From contig JACCTH010000079.1 in assembly GCA_013812505.1 (NCBI GenBank), forward strand, positions 1-43,809: DNA of 43,809 nt, given 5' to 3'. Position 1 is the stretch's first letter. The number at the start of each line of letters is the position of its first letter. The stretch is from Acidimicrobiia bacterium (GTDB lineage Bacteria; Actinomycetota; Acidimicrobiia; Spongiisociales; ZC4RG35). This document shows, in pieces, positions 16,093-23,986 of this stretch. Below the pieces are notes generated by a model. It saw only the letters and a program-made list of their open reading frames with translations, was not told the DNA's origin and ran no database searches. The translations under genes were made by a program, and so were the position numbers.

Positions 16093-18105
16093 CTATTCGA
16101 CCCGCGCCGCTTCGACCAGAGTGTCGGAGTAGGCGACGCCTCCGCCCCAGTCGGTGAGGGTGTCGTTGGTGAGGGCGTTGGCGTGGGCGGCGTCCATCCA
16201 CCAGCCCCACGGAATCACCGCCAGCCCAGGCCGGAGACGAGCACTGAGCTTCGCACGCAGGGTCAACTCGGCGCGGTCGTTCCAGACGCGGACGTGGTCG
16301 CCTTCGCCGATCCCACGCGCCGACGCGTCGGCCGGGTCGATCTCGAAGTAGGGGCCGTCTTCTTTCTCGCCGTGATGGTGGGAGTAAGACGAGTTGAGGA
16401 ACCGGGTGTGGTTCTTCGGTGTCATCAACATCAAAGGAAAACGCGCCCGGGCCTCGCTCGTCACGCCCTCGCGAGACGGCCTGAACACAGGCAACCCGCC
16501 GTGGCCTTGTTGTTCCAACCCCGGTGAATACAGAGCGGCCCGTCCATCAGCTGTGGCGAAACCGCCTTCGGCGTATGGCATCAGCACCTCGGGGAGGTTG
16601 AGGCGGACATACCCCTTGCTGCGCATCAGCTCGACATCGGTGTCAACTAAGGCGGACCGAATCAGCGTCTCGTCATCGGTGTCGAACTCGGGATCGGCCA
16701 TCCCCAGAGCCCGGGCCAGCCGTCGCCAGAGCTCGGTGTTGGGCACCGTTTCCCCGAGTGGCTTGATGGCCGGCTCGTTCCAACCGAGATAAAGATGACC
16801 CCAGGCGGGGATCACGTCGAAATGCTCAAGCTCGGTCGTCGCCGGGAAAATCACATCGGCATAGCGGGCGGTATCGGTGAGGAACTGCTCGCTGACCACC
16901 GTGAAGAGGTCCTCGCGCTGCAAACCACGCCGGGTGAGATCGGCGCTCGGCACCGAGATCAATGGGTTCCCATTCCAAACGAACAGCGCGTGAATCCTGT
17001 CTTCGAGCAATGCCCGGCCGAGGTGGTTCATCGAGACCTGGCGGGTTTCGGAGGGGACATCGAAGACCTCTTCTTTGACCTGGTCAGCCGACCACGACCC
17101 CACCGAGCGAGCTAGGCCGCCGCCACGGTGACGCCACGCACCGGTCAGCACGGGGAGGATGGCCAAGGTGCGGAAGAACATCGCCCCCTGCTCACGATGC
17201 TCGGCGCCGATCAAGGTCCGGATGAAGCTCGGAGCGGTCGTGCCGTACTCACGAGCCAGCGCTTCGATCTCCGAAACCTCGACTCCACAAATGTCCGCCG
17301 CCCATTCCGGCGTCAGGTCGGCGACATGCGCCTTCAACTCGTCGAATCCGGTGGCATGTTTCGACACGTAGTCGCGGTCGATCAAGTCGTCGCGAATCAG
17401 CACGTGCATGATCGCCAGCATGAAGGCGATGTCCGTGCCCGGGAGCGGCTGGATGAACCAGTCGGCCGAGCCGGCCGTCATCGTCTTGATCGGATCGATC
17501 ACCACCACCTTGGCCCCGTTCTTACGCGCCTCGTCGATAAACGGCCACAGGTGACGATTAGTGAGCCGGGTATTGGTCGCCCACAGGATGATGAGCTTGG
17601 CGTGGCGAACCTCCGCCGGATCGGCCCCGAGCCCCGAGCCATAGGTGGAAGCGAGGCCGGCTTTTGCAGTTCCCCCACACAGCGAACCGGTGAGACGGCT
17701 GGCACCGAGATTGGCGAAGAAGCGCCGGTCGAGCGAGCTCATTTGGATCAAGCCCTGGGTCCCGGCGTCCCACCAGGGCAGAACTGCTTCGCCACCGTGC
17801 ACTTTCACCACAGCCGACACGCGATCGGCCACAAGCGACAAGGCCTCGTCCCATGAGGCCCGCCGGAACTCGCCGCTCCCTTTCGGGCCGGTGCGGATCA
17901 AGGGATAGAGCAAACGGTCTGGGTGATAGACCCGGTTAAGAAAGCGATTCACCTTGGGACAGAGCTCACCCCGGCTGTATGGATGGTCGGGGTTGCCTCG
18001 CAACTTGATCGCCACCCCATTTTCGACAGTCGCGACCCAGCCACAACTGTCCGGGCAATCGTGATGACAGGTGCCGAGAACGGTGGTGCGGCCAGGTTGG
18101 GACAT
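16093..18105 (-). CDS. Molybdopterin-dependent oxidoreductase (DMSO reductase superfamily)
   Basis: The 670-aa protein begins with the [4Fe-4S] ligands Cys13, Cys17, Cys21 and Cys49 (TCHHDCPDSCGW ... LCPKV). Molybdopterin-binding regions follow, including LWATNTRLTNRHLWPF and VWNGNPL, and a C-terminal dinucleotide-binding domain with LMTPKNHTRFLNSSYSHHHG. No twin-arginine signal is present, so it is probably cytoplasmic. No partner subunits are adjacent, suggesting a single-subunit enzyme of the assimilatory nitrate reductase/formate dehydrogenase-like group that is usually annotated without a substrate. The residue that would coordinate Mo was not assigned. It is divergent from upp over 40 bp. 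Confidence 0.92.
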   Translation of the reverse strand: MSQPGRTTVLGTCHHDCPDSCGWVATVENGVAIKLRGNPDHPYSRGELCPKVNRFLNRVYHPDRLLYPLIRTGPKGSGEFRRASWDEALSLVADRVSAVVKVHGGEAVLPWWDAGTQGLIQMSSLDRRFFANLGASRLTGSLCGGTAKAGLASTYGSGLGADPAEVRHAKLIILWATNTRLTNRHLWPFIDEARKNGAKVVVIDPIKTMTAGSADWFIQPLPGTDIAFMLAIMHVLIRDDLIDRDYVSKHATGFDELKAHVADLTPEWAADICGVEVSEIEALAREYGTTAPSFIRTLIGAEHREQGAMFFRTLAILPVLTGAWRHRGGGLARSVGSWSADQVKEEVFDVPSETRQVSMNHLGRALLEDRIHALFVWNGNPLISVPSADLTRRGLQREDLFTVVSEQFLTDTARYADVIFPATTELEHFDVIPAWGHLYLGWNEPAIKPLGETVPNTELWRRLARALGMADPEFDTDDETLIRSALVDTDVELMRSKGYVRLNLPEVLMPYAEGGFATADGRAALYSPGLEQQGHGGLPVFRPSREGVTSEARARFPLMLMTPKNHTRFLNSSYSHHHGEKEDGPYFEIDPADASARGIGEGDHVRVWNDRAELTLRAKLSARLRPGLAVIPWGWWMDAAHANALTNDTLTDWGGGVAYSDTLVEAARVE

Positions 18106-18145
18106 TGGGGTTTCAGACTATTCGCTCGAACTACTCTCGCTGGCA

Positions 18146-18766
18146 ATGCCGGTGACCGTCGTCGACCATCCGCTCAGCCGCCACTACCTGACGATTCTCC
18201 GCGACCGCACAACCGCGACTCCTCTCTTTCGGGAGACCGCACGTCGTCTCGCCTACCTTCTCGTCGCCGAAGCGACGTCGGATATTCCGGAGATCGAAAA
18301 GCCGATCGAGACTCCTCTCGAACCCACCACCGGGACCGCCCTCGGCCGGCCCATCGTCGTGGTCGCGGTGTTCCGCGCCGGGCTCGGTCTCATCGACGCC
18401 GCCCTCGACCTGATCCCCGATGCTCGGATTGGGTACGCCGGCGTCCAGAGAAATGAAGAAACGGCCGAGCCGATGGAGTACTACACGAAGTTCCCGCCGA
18501 TGGGTGACGCCCGGGTGCTCATCCTCGAACCGATGCTCGCCACCGGGGGCTCGCTGGCCTGGGCGTGCGACCAGGTCAAGGCCAATGGAGCAACAGACGT
18601 CACTGCCGTTTGTGTCGTCTCCGCGCCTGCCGGATTGAAAGTGATGGAAGAGCGGCACCCGGAGGTGCGAGTCGTAACTGCCGCTCTCGACCGCAGCCTC
18701 AGCGATGCGTTTTACATTCAGCCGGGTCTGGGTGACATGGGAGACCGTCTCTTCGGCACTGCATGA
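18146..18766 (+). CDS. upp: Uracil phosphoribosyltransferase
   Basis: The 206-aa enzyme converts uracil and PRPP to UMP. It has HPLSRHYLTILRDRTT, FRAGLGLIDAALDLIPDARIGYAG, the flexible-loop region YYTKFP, the PRPP motif ILEPMLATGGS and C-terminal DAFYIQPGLGDMGDRLFGT. The PRPP motif reads EPMLATGG where Asp-Pro is usual, a conservative change. The ATG at 18146 fits the family start. The stop overlaps the next gene by 4 nt. With deoA, deoB and cdd in this window it makes a pyrimidine salvage set. Confidence 0.96.
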   Translation: MPVTVVDHPLSRHYLTILRDRTTATPLFRETARRLAYLLVAEATSDIPEIEKPIETPLEPTTGTALGRPIVVVAVFRAGLGLIDAALDLIPDARIGYAGVQRNEETAEPMEYYTKFPPMGDARVLILEPMLATGGSLAWACDQVKANGATDVTAVCVVSAPAGLKVMEERHPEVRVVTAALDRSLSDAFYIQPGLGDMGDRLFGTA

Positions 18767-19068
18767 GCGAGTTCGAAGAGGCCGTGCTGGCAGTCCTGAG
18801 ATCGCTCGCGAAAGGTGAAATCGTCACCTATGGCGAGGTCGCCGAGCTGGCCGGCTATCCGGGTCGGGCACGCGCCGTGGGACGGATCTTGGCGATCAGT
18901 CCCGACGATCTTCCCTGGTGGCGGGTCGTGGGTGCAGGCGGCGTCCTCCGTTCCCCGGATCCGGCTCTCCAAGCCCAGCTTCTGGACGAGGAGAGCCGGA
19001 TCGAGCGACTCAAGCGACGACCGGGCTCCCCACCGCCCGCCGAACGCCAAGACCCACAACCAGGGTGA
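18763..19068 (+). CDS. Alkyltransferase-like protein (MGMT fold lacking the reactive Cys)
   Basis: The 101-aa protein matches the DNA-binding domain of O6-alkylguanine alkyltransferases: VTYGEVAELAGYPGRARAVGRIL contains the recognition helix and the arginine finger. The acceptor motif PCHRV is PWWRVV (51-56), so the reactive Cys is Trp. Such ATL proteins bind O6-alkylguanine and hand the lesion to nucleotide excision repair rather than repairing it themselves (known for Atl1/eAtl-type proteins). It overlaps the upp stop by 4 nt, indicating coupling. Its last 59 nt overlap the convergent DUF4383 gene, and the C-terminal tail is low-complexity Pro-rich. Confidence 0.87.
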   Translation: MSEFEEAVLAVLRSLAKGEIVTYGEVAELAGYPGRARAVGRILAISPDDLPWWRVVGAGGVLRSPDPALQAQLLDEESRIERLKRRPGSPPPAERQDPQPG

Positions 19069-19402
19069 CGACTCCGAGGCCGGCATGGAGGAAGTGGTCG
19101 GCGACATTGACCTCAACGCTCAACAGGGCAAAGAGGGTCGGGAACACCAGCAGCACGACGAACAGGACCATGTAGAGCCAACCGAAGCCGATCACGCCGC
19201 GGGCCAGCGAATCGCCCCTTTGGCCGAAGCCGATCGCCAGTGCCACGGCACCGGTGGCGGCGTGGACGATGTTGTGAAGTGCGTCAGTGGCGAACAAGCC
19301 GTCGGTGCCGAACAGTGGGTTGTTGGTGAAACCCAAGATCCCGCCGACGATCAGAACCACTCCGATAACGGTGATGTAAGACTTCGCGAACGAAGCATTC
19401 AT
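19010..19402 (-). CDS. DUF4383 family four-helix membrane protein
   Basis: The 130-aa protein has four hydrophobic helices at about 8-26, 43-62, 68-92 and 101-120. The conserved DUF4383 core LFATDALHNIVHAATGAVALAIGF is around 36-59. Function is unknown. It has an excellent ribosome binding site, AAGGAGGCGAG, seven nucleotides before the ATG. The 3' end overlaps the tail of the alkyltransferase-like gene on the other strand. Confidence 0.85.
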   Translation of the reverse strand: MNASFAKSYITVIGVVLIVGGILGFTNNPLFGTDGLFATDALHNIVHAATGAVALAIGFGQRGDSLARGVIGFGWLYMVLFVVLLVFPTLFALLSVEVNVADHFLHAGLGVVTLVVGLGVRRAVGSPVVA

Positions 19403-19522
19403 TTGTCTCGCCTCCTTGAAGACGCTTGCAATTTCAAATCGGCCTTTTGGCCATAGGTATTTCGCCGTGACCGCCTGGGCAGATTGCCCCAGATTGACCC
19501 GCTCGTTGGCATACTCGGGCTA

Positions 19523-20692
19523 ATGCGTAGGGCGGTGATCATCATGATGGATTCGGTTGGGGTGGGGGAAGCGCACGACGCGACCGATTACGACGATGGG
19601 GGAAGCGACACGCTCGGCCACACCGCCAAGGCGGTTGGTGGGCTTCAACTACCGAACTTCCAAAAGGCCGGGCTTGGCAACCTTCATGGTGACCTGCAAG
19701 GGGTTCCGGCGGTCGAGTCGCCGTCCATGGCCTTTGGCCGGATGGCAGAAGCTTCGGCTGGCAAGGACTCCACCACCGGGCATTGGGAGATTGCGGGTCT
19801 CATCACCACCGAACCGCAGGCCACCTTCACCGACACGGGGTTTCCCGCCGAGCTGGTCGAGCCGATCGAGGCCGAATCGGGCTACGAGTTCATCGGCAAT
19901 TACGCCGCCTCGGGAACGGTGATCCTCGACGAGCTCGGCGAACAGCATTTCGCCACCGGCAAGCCGATCCTTTACACCTCCGCCGACTCGGTCTTTCAAA
20001 TCGCCGCCCATGAAGAGGTGATCCCACTTGGCGACCTTTATCGGCTTTGCGAGATCGCCCGCCAGCACTGCGATCGCTTTCAGATCGGACGCGTCATTGC
20101 CCGACCTTTCACGGGTGCAATTGGCCGGTTTCGGCGTACCTACGACCGGCGCGACTTCGCGCTGCGCCCTGGTGGTCTAACCCTCCTCGACCACGCCAAA
20201 GACGCCGGATTGGCGGTGTTTGGTATCGGCAAGATTGAGGACTTATTCGCCGGTCAGGGCCTGACCGAAGCTGTCCACACCGAAGGCGACGAGGACGGAC
20301 TTAACAAGACGGTGGACGCCATCGGTACACGAGCCGAACCCGGGATCATCTTCACCAACCTCGTCGACCTCGACATGACCTACGGGCACCGCGAGAACCC
20401 CGATGGTTACGCCGCCGGCCTCAAGCTGATCGACTCCTATCTCCCGTCGTTGGTCGATTTGCTCGGACCGGAAGATCTTCTGTTCCTCTCCGCCGATCAC
20501 GGCAACGACCCCACTGACGGCTCGACCGATCACACCCGCGAGTACGTGCCGCTCCTCGTCAGCGGGATGAACGCGGCCGGAGTCGACCTCGGGACCAGGG
20601 ACCAATACTGCGATGTCGCGGCGACGATCGCCGAGGGCATGGGCCTAACTGCTCCAGCGCGGGGCATCTCGTTCTACTCAAACATCCGTTGA
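19523..20692 (+). CDS. deoB: Phosphopentomutase
   Basis: The 389-aa alkaline-phosphatase-superfamily enzyme interconverts ribose/deoxyribose 1- and 5-phosphates. It has VIIMMDSVGVGEAHDA with metal-binding Asp, GSDTLGHTA, the phosphothreonine site in AGKDSTTGHWEIAGL (Thr84 or Thr85), and metal ligands in DMTYGHRENPDGYA and SADHGNDPT. The ATG at 19523 gives the family N-terminus MRRAVII. An imperfect hairpin (19475-19492) lies in the leader. It is coupled to deoA through a TGATG overlap. Confidence 0.96.
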   Translation: MRRAVIIMMDSVGVGEAHDATDYDDGGSDTLGHTAKAVGGLQLPNFQKAGLGNLHGDLQGVPAVESPSMAFGRMAEASAGKDSTTGHWEIAGLITTEPQATFTDTGFPAELVEPIEAESGYEFIGNYAASGTVILDELGEQHFATGKPILYTSADSVFQIAAHEEVIPLGDLYRLCEIARQHCDRFQIGRVIARPFTGAIGRFRRTYDRRDFALRPGGLTLLDHAKDAGLAVFGIGKIEDLFAGQGLTEAVHTEGDEDGLNKTVDAIGTRAEPGIIFTNLVDLDMTYGHRENPDGYAAGLKLIDSYLPSLVDLLGPEDLLFLSADHGNDPTDGSTDHTREYVPLLVSGMNAAGVDLGTRDQYCDVAATIAEGMGLTAPARGISFYSNIR

Positions 20693-21981
20693 TGAATGCC
20701 GTCGAGCTGATCCAACGAAAACGCGATCGCGGCTCGCTCAAACCCGAGGAGATCGCCTGGCTGATCAGTTCCTACACCGACGGAACGATGACCGATTATC
20801 AGATGGCGGCGATGGCGATGGCCGTGTTTCTCAACGGCCTCGACCAGAATGAGCTCGCGGCTTGGACGGGAGCCATGCTCCGCTCGGGCGAGGTGCTCGA
20901 CTTCTCCGATATCGACCGGCCGAAGGTCGACAAGCATTCAACCGGTGGGGTTGGCGACAAAGTCTCGATTCCATTGGCGCCGATGGTGGGTGCGTGCGGG
21001 GTGGCGATTCCGATGATGTCGGGTCGAGGCCTTGGTCATACCGGTGGCACCCTCGACAAGCTCGAATCGATCCCCGGCTTCACCACTTCGCTCGATCCGG
21101 CTCGGTTTCGGGAAGTGTTGACTGAGTGCGGGATCGTTTTGGCCGGACAGTCGGAGACGCTGGTCCCAGCCGACCGCAAGCTCTATGCCTTGCGTGACGC
21201 CACCGGGACCGTCGAATCCATCCCATTGATCTCGTCCTCGATCATGTCGAAGAAGCTGGCCGAGGACCTCGATGGTCTCGTGCTCGACGTCAAGATCGGG
21301 TCGGGGGCGTTCATGAAAGACCTGGAACGGGCGCGCGAGCTTGCCCGGACGATGGTTGAGATTGGCCAGTCCTACAACGTGAAGACCGTCGCCCTGCTCA
21401 CCCGGATGGACACCCCGCTCGGCAACGAGGTCGGAAACGCCAACGAGATCGCAGAGTCGATCGCGGTTCTGCGGGGCGAAGGTCCGGCTGATCTGGTCGA
21501 AGTGACCAATGCCCTTGGGGAGGAGATGCTGACGGTGGCCGGGATCAATCCTGAGTCGCTCATCGCGACGATCGACGACGGCACGGCCTTGGAGCTCTTC
21601 GGAAAGGTCGTTGCCGTCCAAGGCGGCGATCGCAGGGTGATCGATGACCCTGAAATGATTTTGCCGAAGGCGCCTCATCACCGCGAGCTTGCCGCCGACA
21701 CCTCTGGTTACCTCTCGCGACTTGATGCCTACAAAGTCGGGGTGGCGGCCATGCGGCTCGGCGCCGGCCGTGAGCGAAAAGAGGACACGATCGATCCCGC
21801 AGTTGGGATCACACTTGCGGCGAAGCCCGGGTACAAGGTCGCAGAAGGTCAACCCCTGTTGACTCTCCACTATCGCCACCCAGCACGCCTTGACGAAGCG
21901 CTTCGCGTCCTCGATGGAGCGATTGAAATCAGCGAGTACGAACCGGAAATTCCGCCGCTCTTGATCGAACGGATCGACTAG
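20692..21981 (+). CDS. deoA: Thymidine/pyrimidine-nucleoside phosphorylase
   Basis: The 429-aa enzyme splits pyrimidine (deoxy)nucleosides with phosphate, feeding sugar 1-phosphates to DeoB encoded directly upstream. It has the phosphate-binding KHSTGGVGDKVSIPLAPMV at about 82-100, SGRGLGHTGGTLDKLESIPG, and the substrate region ALRDATGTVESIPLISSSIMSKKLA. The C-terminal barrel-like domain has YKVGVAAMRLGAGRERKEDTIDPAVGI, arranged as usual. The ATG at 20692 shares a base with the deoB stop. Length favours the 430-aa Gram-positive-type enzyme (pdp/deoA); the symbol is a convention here. Confidence 0.95.
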   Translation: MNAVELIQRKRDRGSLKPEEIAWLISSYTDGTMTDYQMAAMAMAVFLNGLDQNELAAWTGAMLRSGEVLDFSDIDRPKVDKHSTGGVGDKVSIPLAPMVGACGVAIPMMSGRGLGHTGGTLDKLESIPGFTTSLDPARFREVLTECGIVLAGQSETLVPADRKLYALRDATGTVESIPLISSSIMSKKLAEDLDGLVLDVKIGSGAFMKDLERARELARTMVEIGQSYNVKTVALLTRMDTPLGNEVGNANEIAESIAVLRGEGPADLVEVTNALGEEMLTVAGINPESLIATIDDGTALELFGKVVAVQGGDRRVIDDPEMILPKAPHHRELAADTSGYLSRLDAYKVGVAAMRLGAGRERKEDTIDPAVGITLAAKPGYKVAEGQPLLTLHYRHPARLDEALRVLDGAIEISEYEPEIPPLLIERID

Positions 21982-22745
21982 AGCGCGATCAGGGCAACGG
22001 CGACCAAGGCAAGGGCGACGCCGATGATCTGGCGACGCGCCAGTGGTTCTTTGAGGATGCTCACGGCCAGGAGGACGGTGATCGCCGGATACAGCGAAGC
22101 CAGGACCGAGACGAGGCTGATCAGGCCGGACCGGTACGCCAGGAGAAGGAAGACGTTGGCCAAGACCTCTCCAATCCCGACGAGGTAGATGACGAGTCGC
22201 GATCCGGTCGCGGGAACCGGTTCTCTGCGCTTCGCAACGACCACGGCTAACAGTGTCACGGAAGCCGTCCGGGATGCGACCAGGGGCCAAAAACCAGCCC
22301 CGTCGCCAGCCTGAGCGAGAGCCGCGAAGAACAGCCCAAACCCAACACCGGCGATCAGACCCATGCCCACTCCTCCGCGGCCCTTCTCGGTTTCGGCGCC
22401 TGCCGCCACGATCCAAATTGCAGGGAGGGCTATGGCGACCCCAAGCCATTCGAGACCTTGGGGTCGTTCGCCGAGAGCCACACCCAGTCCGAGCGGGATG
22501 ACTGCGCTGATCAAGCCGGCGAGGGGCGACACCACTGCCATCCGCCCCCAAGCGAGGCCGTGATAGAGAGCAAGAATGCCGACGAGCCCGACCGTGCCCG
22601 CTACCGCTCCCCAGGCGAGGTCGCGAATTTCGAACGCCGTGGCCGGAAACAGCAGACTGGCAACGACTCCGAATGCCAGCCCGACGAGCTGTGACCAGAA
22701 CACCAGACTAAACGTCGACACCCGCCGACCCACCACCCCACCCAT
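21978..22745 (-). CDS. EamA/DMT-family transporter
   Basis: The 255-aa membrane protein has about nine to ten hydrophobic helices arranged as two EamA-like halves: residues about 1-120, and a second half from about 130 with AYRSGLISLVSVLASLYPAITVLLAV. The ending KEPLARRQIIGVALALVAVALIAL matches DMT exporters, which move metabolites such as amino acids. Substrate is unknown. Its stop overlaps that of convergent deoA by 4 nt. Confidence 0.85.
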   Translation of the reverse strand: MGGVVGRRVSTFSLVFWSQLVGLAFGVVASLLFPATAFEIRDLAWGAVAGTVGLVGILALYHGLAWGRMAVVSPLAGLISAVIPLGLGVALGERPQGLEWLGVAIALPAIWIVAAGAETEKGRGGVGMGLIAGVGFGLFFAALAQAGDGAGFWPLVASRTASVTLLAVVVAKRREPVPATGSRLVIYLVGIGEVLANVFLLLAYRSGLISLVSVLASLYPAITVLLAVSILKEPLARRQIIGVALALVAVALIAL

Positions 22746-22811
22746 GAAATCGGCGACGCGTAGGTCAGCGAAGCAAGCAACGCAAAGACGGCGGACATTC
22801 GAGTTTCGCTA

Positions 22812-22858
22812 AACCCTGGGTTGCAACCGTCGTCTAGCGACGGTTGCAACCCACAGAA
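22812..22858. repeat. 47-bp hairpin repeat, copy B, with perfect 16-bp stem
   Basis: TGGGTTGCAACCGTCG (22817-22832), loop TCTAG, then the exact reverse complement (22838-22853) form a perfect 16-bp stem. Each arm also holds the self-complementary GGTTGCAACC, at 22819-22828 and 22842-22851. The element is preceded by AACCC and followed by CAGAA, matching copy A at 16041-16087 in length. It lies between two divergent genes, so it is not positioned as a simple terminator; it could be a protein-binding site or a REP/MITE-like element. Confidence 0.7.
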
Positions 22859-22883
22859 TGGAGTGAATCGCACGAGCAACATC

Positions 22884-23939
22884 ATGACTACTCACAACTG
22901 GGCGCTCCAACGCCGGCTCGCGCTCCAAGGGCTAACCGGGGCGACTTTTGGCTCGGCACTTAAGGCAGTTAAGCGGCTCGGGTGTGTGCAATCTCAGGAG
23001 CTGGTTCCAGCGCTTAACGCAGTAGGAATCCGCGCAGGGCACACGACGATTGACACGACGGCGGCCGAGCTCAGCTCAGGCGCTTTCGTCCGCACCCACA
23101 TCCTGCGCCCGACCTGGCACTTCGTGGCAGCCGAGGACTTGCGCTGGATCCTGGCCGCGACCTCACCCAAGGTTGAACGGGCCGTTGCCCACCGTCACCG
23201 CGCGTTGGGCCTTGACTCCCCCACCATCGACGCCTTCCTCGATCGCATGCAAATTCTTCTCGCAGACAGAAAATCGATGACCCGAGCCGAGATCAGGGCT
23301 GCGTTTCCCCAATACAACGGGTCGGCTGTCAGCCATCTGCTCTTGGTCGCGGAACTGCGGGCGCTCGTCTGCTCGGGACCACTCCAAGGTCTGGCTCACA
23401 CTTACCGTCTGGTCGACGACTTCATTCCCCCAGCCGAAATCGATGTGGAAGCGGCCAAGGTCAGACTGGTCCACCGGTTCTTCGCCGGGCATGGCCCCGG
23501 CGAGATCAGTGACCTCACCCGGTGGGCCGCTCTCACCAAATCCGAAGTGCAAACCGCAATCGCTGAGCTCGGAGACAAGCTGGAACGTATAGAGGTCGAT
23601 GGCTTCGACCTCTATCACGATCCAACGATCGAGGCGGCGTATGAACCCGGCGATTCCCTGCTTCACACCTTCGACGAAGCGACGTTGACCTATCCCCGGC
23701 TCAATTTCCCGCGGACGCCCGGCCACCCCCTCGGTGAAGAACCCGGGCCTTTTATGGCCGCCGACCCATTTGCCGGGGCGTTCATCTCCGGCACCGAATG
23801 CCCCGGCGGCTGGCGCCTGTCGAATCGTCGCGACGAGGTCAACATTCGTCTCGATGTGGTGCCATCGTTCAAAGCGCGAGCAGAAGCTGCCGCCCACATC
23901 TATGCCGCCTATCTTGGCAAACCACTCACCATTAGCTGA
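22884..23939 (+). CDS. Winged-helix (HTH_42) protein, AlkZ/YcaQ-like DNA glycosylase candidate
   Basis: The 351-aa protein belongs to the winged-helix family that includes AlkZ and YcaQ (AlkX), glycosylases that unhook bulky adducts or interstrand crosslinks. Near residue 32 it has LGCVQSQELVPALNAVGIR, with QSQ in the place of the catalytic QxQ/QxD motif. Further family features are VRTHILRPTWHFVAAEDLRWILAATSP, FAGHGPGEISDLTRWAALT and, at the C-terminus, RRDEVNIRLDVVPSF. The ATG at 22884 was preferred to 22821, which would place the 47-bp hairpin inside the coding region. Activity is inference from the motif. The alkyltransferase-like gene at 18763 suggests an alkylation-damage theme. Confidence 0.78.
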   Translation: MTTHNWALQRRLALQGLTGATFGSALKAVKRLGCVQSQELVPALNAVGIRAGHTTIDTTAAELSSGAFVRTHILRPTWHFVAAEDLRWILAATSPKVERAVAHRHRALGLDSPTIDAFLDRMQILLADRKSMTRAEIRAAFPQYNGSAVSHLLLVAELRALVCSGPLQGLAHTYRLVDDFIPPAEIDVEAAKVRLVHRFFAGHGPGEISDLTRWAALTKSEVQTAIAELGDKLERIEVDGFDLYHDPTIEAAYEPGDSLLHTFDEATLTYPRLNFPRTPGHPLGEEPGPFMAADPFAGAFISGTECPGGWRLSNRRDEVNIRLDVVPSFKARAEAAAHIYAAYLGKPLTIS

Positions 23940-23986
23940 CCAAAACGAGTGAGTTACGATCAGGCTCTGACCACTCAAGGAGCTTG

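Noticed and set aside
19475..19492. Hairpin in the deoB leader as a riboswitch or attenuator
   Set aside because: An imperfect 7-8 bp stem with a 3-nt loop and no alternative structure or T-run; too little to call.
20938..22551. 537-codon minus-strand frame antisense to deoA
   Set aside because: It crosses deoA and the EamA gene in the wrong frame, is very Arg-rich and shows no family features.
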